DNA of 64,000 nt. It comes from Allacma fusca. Taxonomy: Eukaryota; Arthropoda; Collembola; Symphypleona; Sminthuridae. The DNA lies in the NCBI GenBank assembly GCA_947179485.1, contig OX359249.1, positions 8,680,001 to 8,744,000 of the forward strand, written 5' to 3'. Below, piece by piece: positions 61,421 to 64,000 of the stretch (position 1 is the stretch's first letter; each line of letters begins with the position of its first letter). Made by a program: the position numbers and the translations under genes. The notes below the pieces were generated by a model. The model was given only the letters and a program-made list of their open reading frames with translations, had not been told where the DNA came from and searched no databases.

Positions 61421-62950
61421 AATTGGTGCGTGGAGGAGGATCAGAATTTTGGCTTTGTGGCTCTAATTTGAATATTATTTTGGGATCATTTTATTCTGTA
61501 TGTATGTATTTCATATGGGGTGTGTACAAAACTTGTGTCTTCTTGAGGGGTCGAATGTATTCTCCTAAAAATCTATCTCGGAATTGATGGTAACTGTAAT
61601 AATTTACTTTGATATCTCCTAACTTGAAAATGACTTGGTGTGTGTCAAGCTATGAAAACTGAAAAGGGGCTAAAAATTAGTGCTAAAAAAATACAAATTT
61701 AATTCAGATTGTTCAAATGAGTATTCTTATAGATATAGGTGTAAGGTATGTATAGGTCGTAAGTTCCAAGTTCTCTGTAAAAGTTGTAAGGCACTGTGTC
61801 ACCCATGGGCTCATAAATTGTAAATACTAAATACTACTACTACTTTCACTCATACAGAACACAGAACACACTCTCCGGAATTTATGTGGTCTGGTAATGT
61901 AATGTAATAATTACTATGAAATTTTACTGGACTTAGGATTGTCCTGAAAATAATGATTATTATACATATGTATGTCGTCGCCCAGACATTGCAGGATGCA
62001 ATATCAAAAGAAATATGTTACTTTTGTAGTGGAACAAGTAGTTATTATTTAGATAAATCTTGAGGGAAGGTGAAGAGTGAGAGAGCGTATGAGATACATA
62101 TCCTAAAAATATATGTATACTTGTAGGTAAATTTTGAATGAAGAGTAAAAATCCAGCAGATAGCTGGACAAAAAATACGAATAAAAAATCAACAAGTATC
62201 CAATGTGTACAATGAATGAGACTATGGAGGCATTTTTTCCCCCCCTTTGCAAATACTCGTCACATATTATGTGAGAGTGTGTGGACGTGAGTGCACGGAC
62301 ACATACGTATAATTACACTCATTGCATTTTTACCTAATCCCCTGCATTTTTTAAAAGCATCCAACCACCTTTGCAAATCCATGCGAAAAGATTCAAGTTC
62401 ACAGGTTCTCGTCATGGATTGGGATCTTTTGTGCAATCAAGAGCATATAATCTATCCTGTATGTAGATGTAGAATAGCTACATAATTGGGGGTGTATGTC
62501 TCGAAGGAATGTTTCCCTTGATTACTACACTAATCCCGGACTGGTACTTCACTCAGAGATGCAACTTGAGGTACTTTATATCTGGCCTGGGGAGAGCTAG
62601 ACCTGAACAAATTATTTAAGCCGTGTGGTTATAAACAGTATAGAGAATAAATTTATTGTAAATTATCACGATGATGCGATTTTTGAGCATGCATTTTTTT
62701 TTCTTCCCTGAAGGAGCTCACACACTGTATATACACTCATCCTCATGCTCATTCGCTCTATAACATCGGATTTGTATCTATCACCCGTCTCCAGAAGTCC
62801 AGAACCACATGTTTTTTTTATATAATGGCAAAATGCTCAGTCAACGAATGCTCACAAGCATGGTAATGTAAAAGTTTGCATTGAAGCAGTTATGTTTAGA
62901 CTTGGAACCTTCATATGTACGTAAAGAAAACTATATATAGATATACACTA

Positions 62951-62966
62951 CACACACACACACACA
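62951..62966. repeat. (CA)n microsatellite
   Basis: Short uninterrupted CA run. It is the last simple repeat before the texture of the sequence changes at the right edge. Confidence 0.85.
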
Positions 62967-62979
62967 AGGTGAAGTAAGG

Positions 62980-64000
62980 ACTGATTGTGTGAGGAGTTTC
63001 CACCTCAAATCCGCATTCAAGATGGGAATGCGATTATTAGCATGTATTTTTCACATAAAACCTCATTACAATTCCTGAGCTTTTTCAACGTTCAACGTTC
63101 AACCCTAATCCATTGAATGTTTAAGACAGTGGTAGAGTCATGTTTATGTGTATCTGTAATTTCCTATGTACAGGGTCCCATGAAACCCTCTTCCTCCCCA
63201 AGTGCTTTTAACAGCCCATGTCTTGGAAACTTACAGCGATACTCAATTCCAAATTTCTTGTTCCAAATTTTCTTGTACAAAATCACACAGTTTATTTCAT
63301 TTACTGACTCCAACATTTCTATTCTCGTTGGTCAAAAATCTCGTCGGTGAAAAACCAAACTCGTTATATTTTAATTCTCAAATTGTGCGAAAATTTTCAC
63401 ATGAACACAACTTAGTTTCACATTTCCGGCCCGTCGAAATTTTGTCCTGGCTCACATCCCCCGAAATTTTTGAGTTGTAGGGACAATATTACATGTGAAT
63501 GAATGCATTTCAAAAGCTTTACAAATCCACAATTTTCAACTTCTCCCCACTGTCGGATATTGCATAACAAAAGTTCAATACCAAAACTTCCTCCCTTCCA
63601 TGCCGGATTTCCCTCTCGAACTTGCTAAATATTTTTGCTCATCATGCTCCCAGTTGAAAACCTCCAGTGACATCATAGACAGCACCACTCATGGAAACCC
63701 ACATGTAATTTCGTACAAATAAGGGTCAAAATATAGTTATGACCCGAAACTGATAGGTTACCCAAAGATTTTAATTTCAAAGCCGGAAAGGAATCACGTT
63801 TTGGACCCGAATGACCTATGAAATTATTTTTTAAGCCCAAGGAAACAACTTTAATGAAATTTTGAAGCGAATGACTGGAAAATAAAAAGGGGAAGAAATA
63901 TTTGCTCATATTGGGGCTCAGGCGTTGAAGATATTCCTGACACCCTCCGTCTGCCAACTCAATAGACGGAGCGATGGAAGCACATAAATGCAGTGAAGAG
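62980..64000. other. Right-edge segment of different texture, unrecognised
   Basis: No microsatellites or TACATATGTA words. Open frames cover it on both strands: 63117-63350 and 63202-63480 overlapping, then 63495-63722 (+), and 63673-63957 (-). None shows a domain I recognise. The frames are 75-94 codons with ordinary composition. It may be part of a dispersed repeat or an exon of a neighbouring gene. Confidence 0.3.

Larger units (their letters stand above)
51355..62979. other. 3' flank of cyclin D: possible long 3' UTR, then intergenic
   Basis: Very AT-rich with no convincing coding frame. The first AATAAA on the plus strand after the stop that I noticed is at 51936-51941, followed by an A run. 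Others are at 54494-54499 and 61415-61420. The last is followed by GTGCGTGGAGG, a GT-rich stretch typical of a cleavage site. D cyclin transcripts in vertebrates can have 3' UTRs of several kilobases, so any of these could be used. The extent of the transcript is not determined. Confidence 0.4.

Noticed and set aside
1-64000. CRISPR arrays, operons, riboswitches or other prokaryotic features
   Set aside because: The repeats are simple-sequence tracts without spacers, and the only host gene has large introns, so the DNA is eukaryotic.

Overview
This is an AT-rich eukaryotic window, most likely from an invertebrate and probably an arthropod. I read no bacterial-style gene organisation. There are dozens of (CT/GA)n, (CA/GT)n and AT-rich simple repeats, very large introns with GT..AG borders, one non-LTR retrotransposon and one host gene. 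A crustacean, perhaps a parasitic copepod, is my best guess, but nothing in the window proves it.

Layout. At the left edge (about 1-1.6 kb, minus strand) lies the 5' part of a non-LTR retrotransposon. It has an intact 360-residue ORF1 with an RRM-like segment and one CCHC zinc knuckle, resembling ORF1 of the Tx1/L1-Tx1 group. After 23 bp comes the start of ORF2, an open APE-type endonuclease domain that runs off the window. From about 1.6 to 9.9 kb I recognise no gene. From 9,997 to 51,354 (plus strand) is a complete D-type cyclin gene in five coding exons: 9997-10272, 10947-11159, 14171-14330, 38681-38814 and 51181-51354. They join in frame to a 318-residue protein with an N-terminal LxCxE Rb-binding motif, both cyclin folds and a C-terminal TPTDV phosphodegron. 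Introns are 674, 3,011, 24,350 and 12,366 bp, with phases 0, 0, 1, 0. As I recall vertebrate CCND1, this is the same arrangement. From 51.4 kb to the right edge I recognise no gene; part of it may be a long 3' UTR. The last kilobase has a different texture and is unexplained.

How it works together. The only host gene supported is cyclin D, the regulatory subunit of CDK4/6 that drives G1 progression through Rb. The retrotransposon is an independent mobile element oriented away from it. The most interesting leads are: the ancient exon plan stretched by two giant introns; long in-frame read-through extensions at the exon 2 and exon 4 donors, the latter giving a degron-less form like human cyclin D1b; a splice-acceptor-like site 5 bases before the start codon; an altered CDK-facing loop in the cyclin box; and a strongly over-represented 10-bp palindrome, TACATATGTA, seen at 17 or more places, all to the right of 17 kb.
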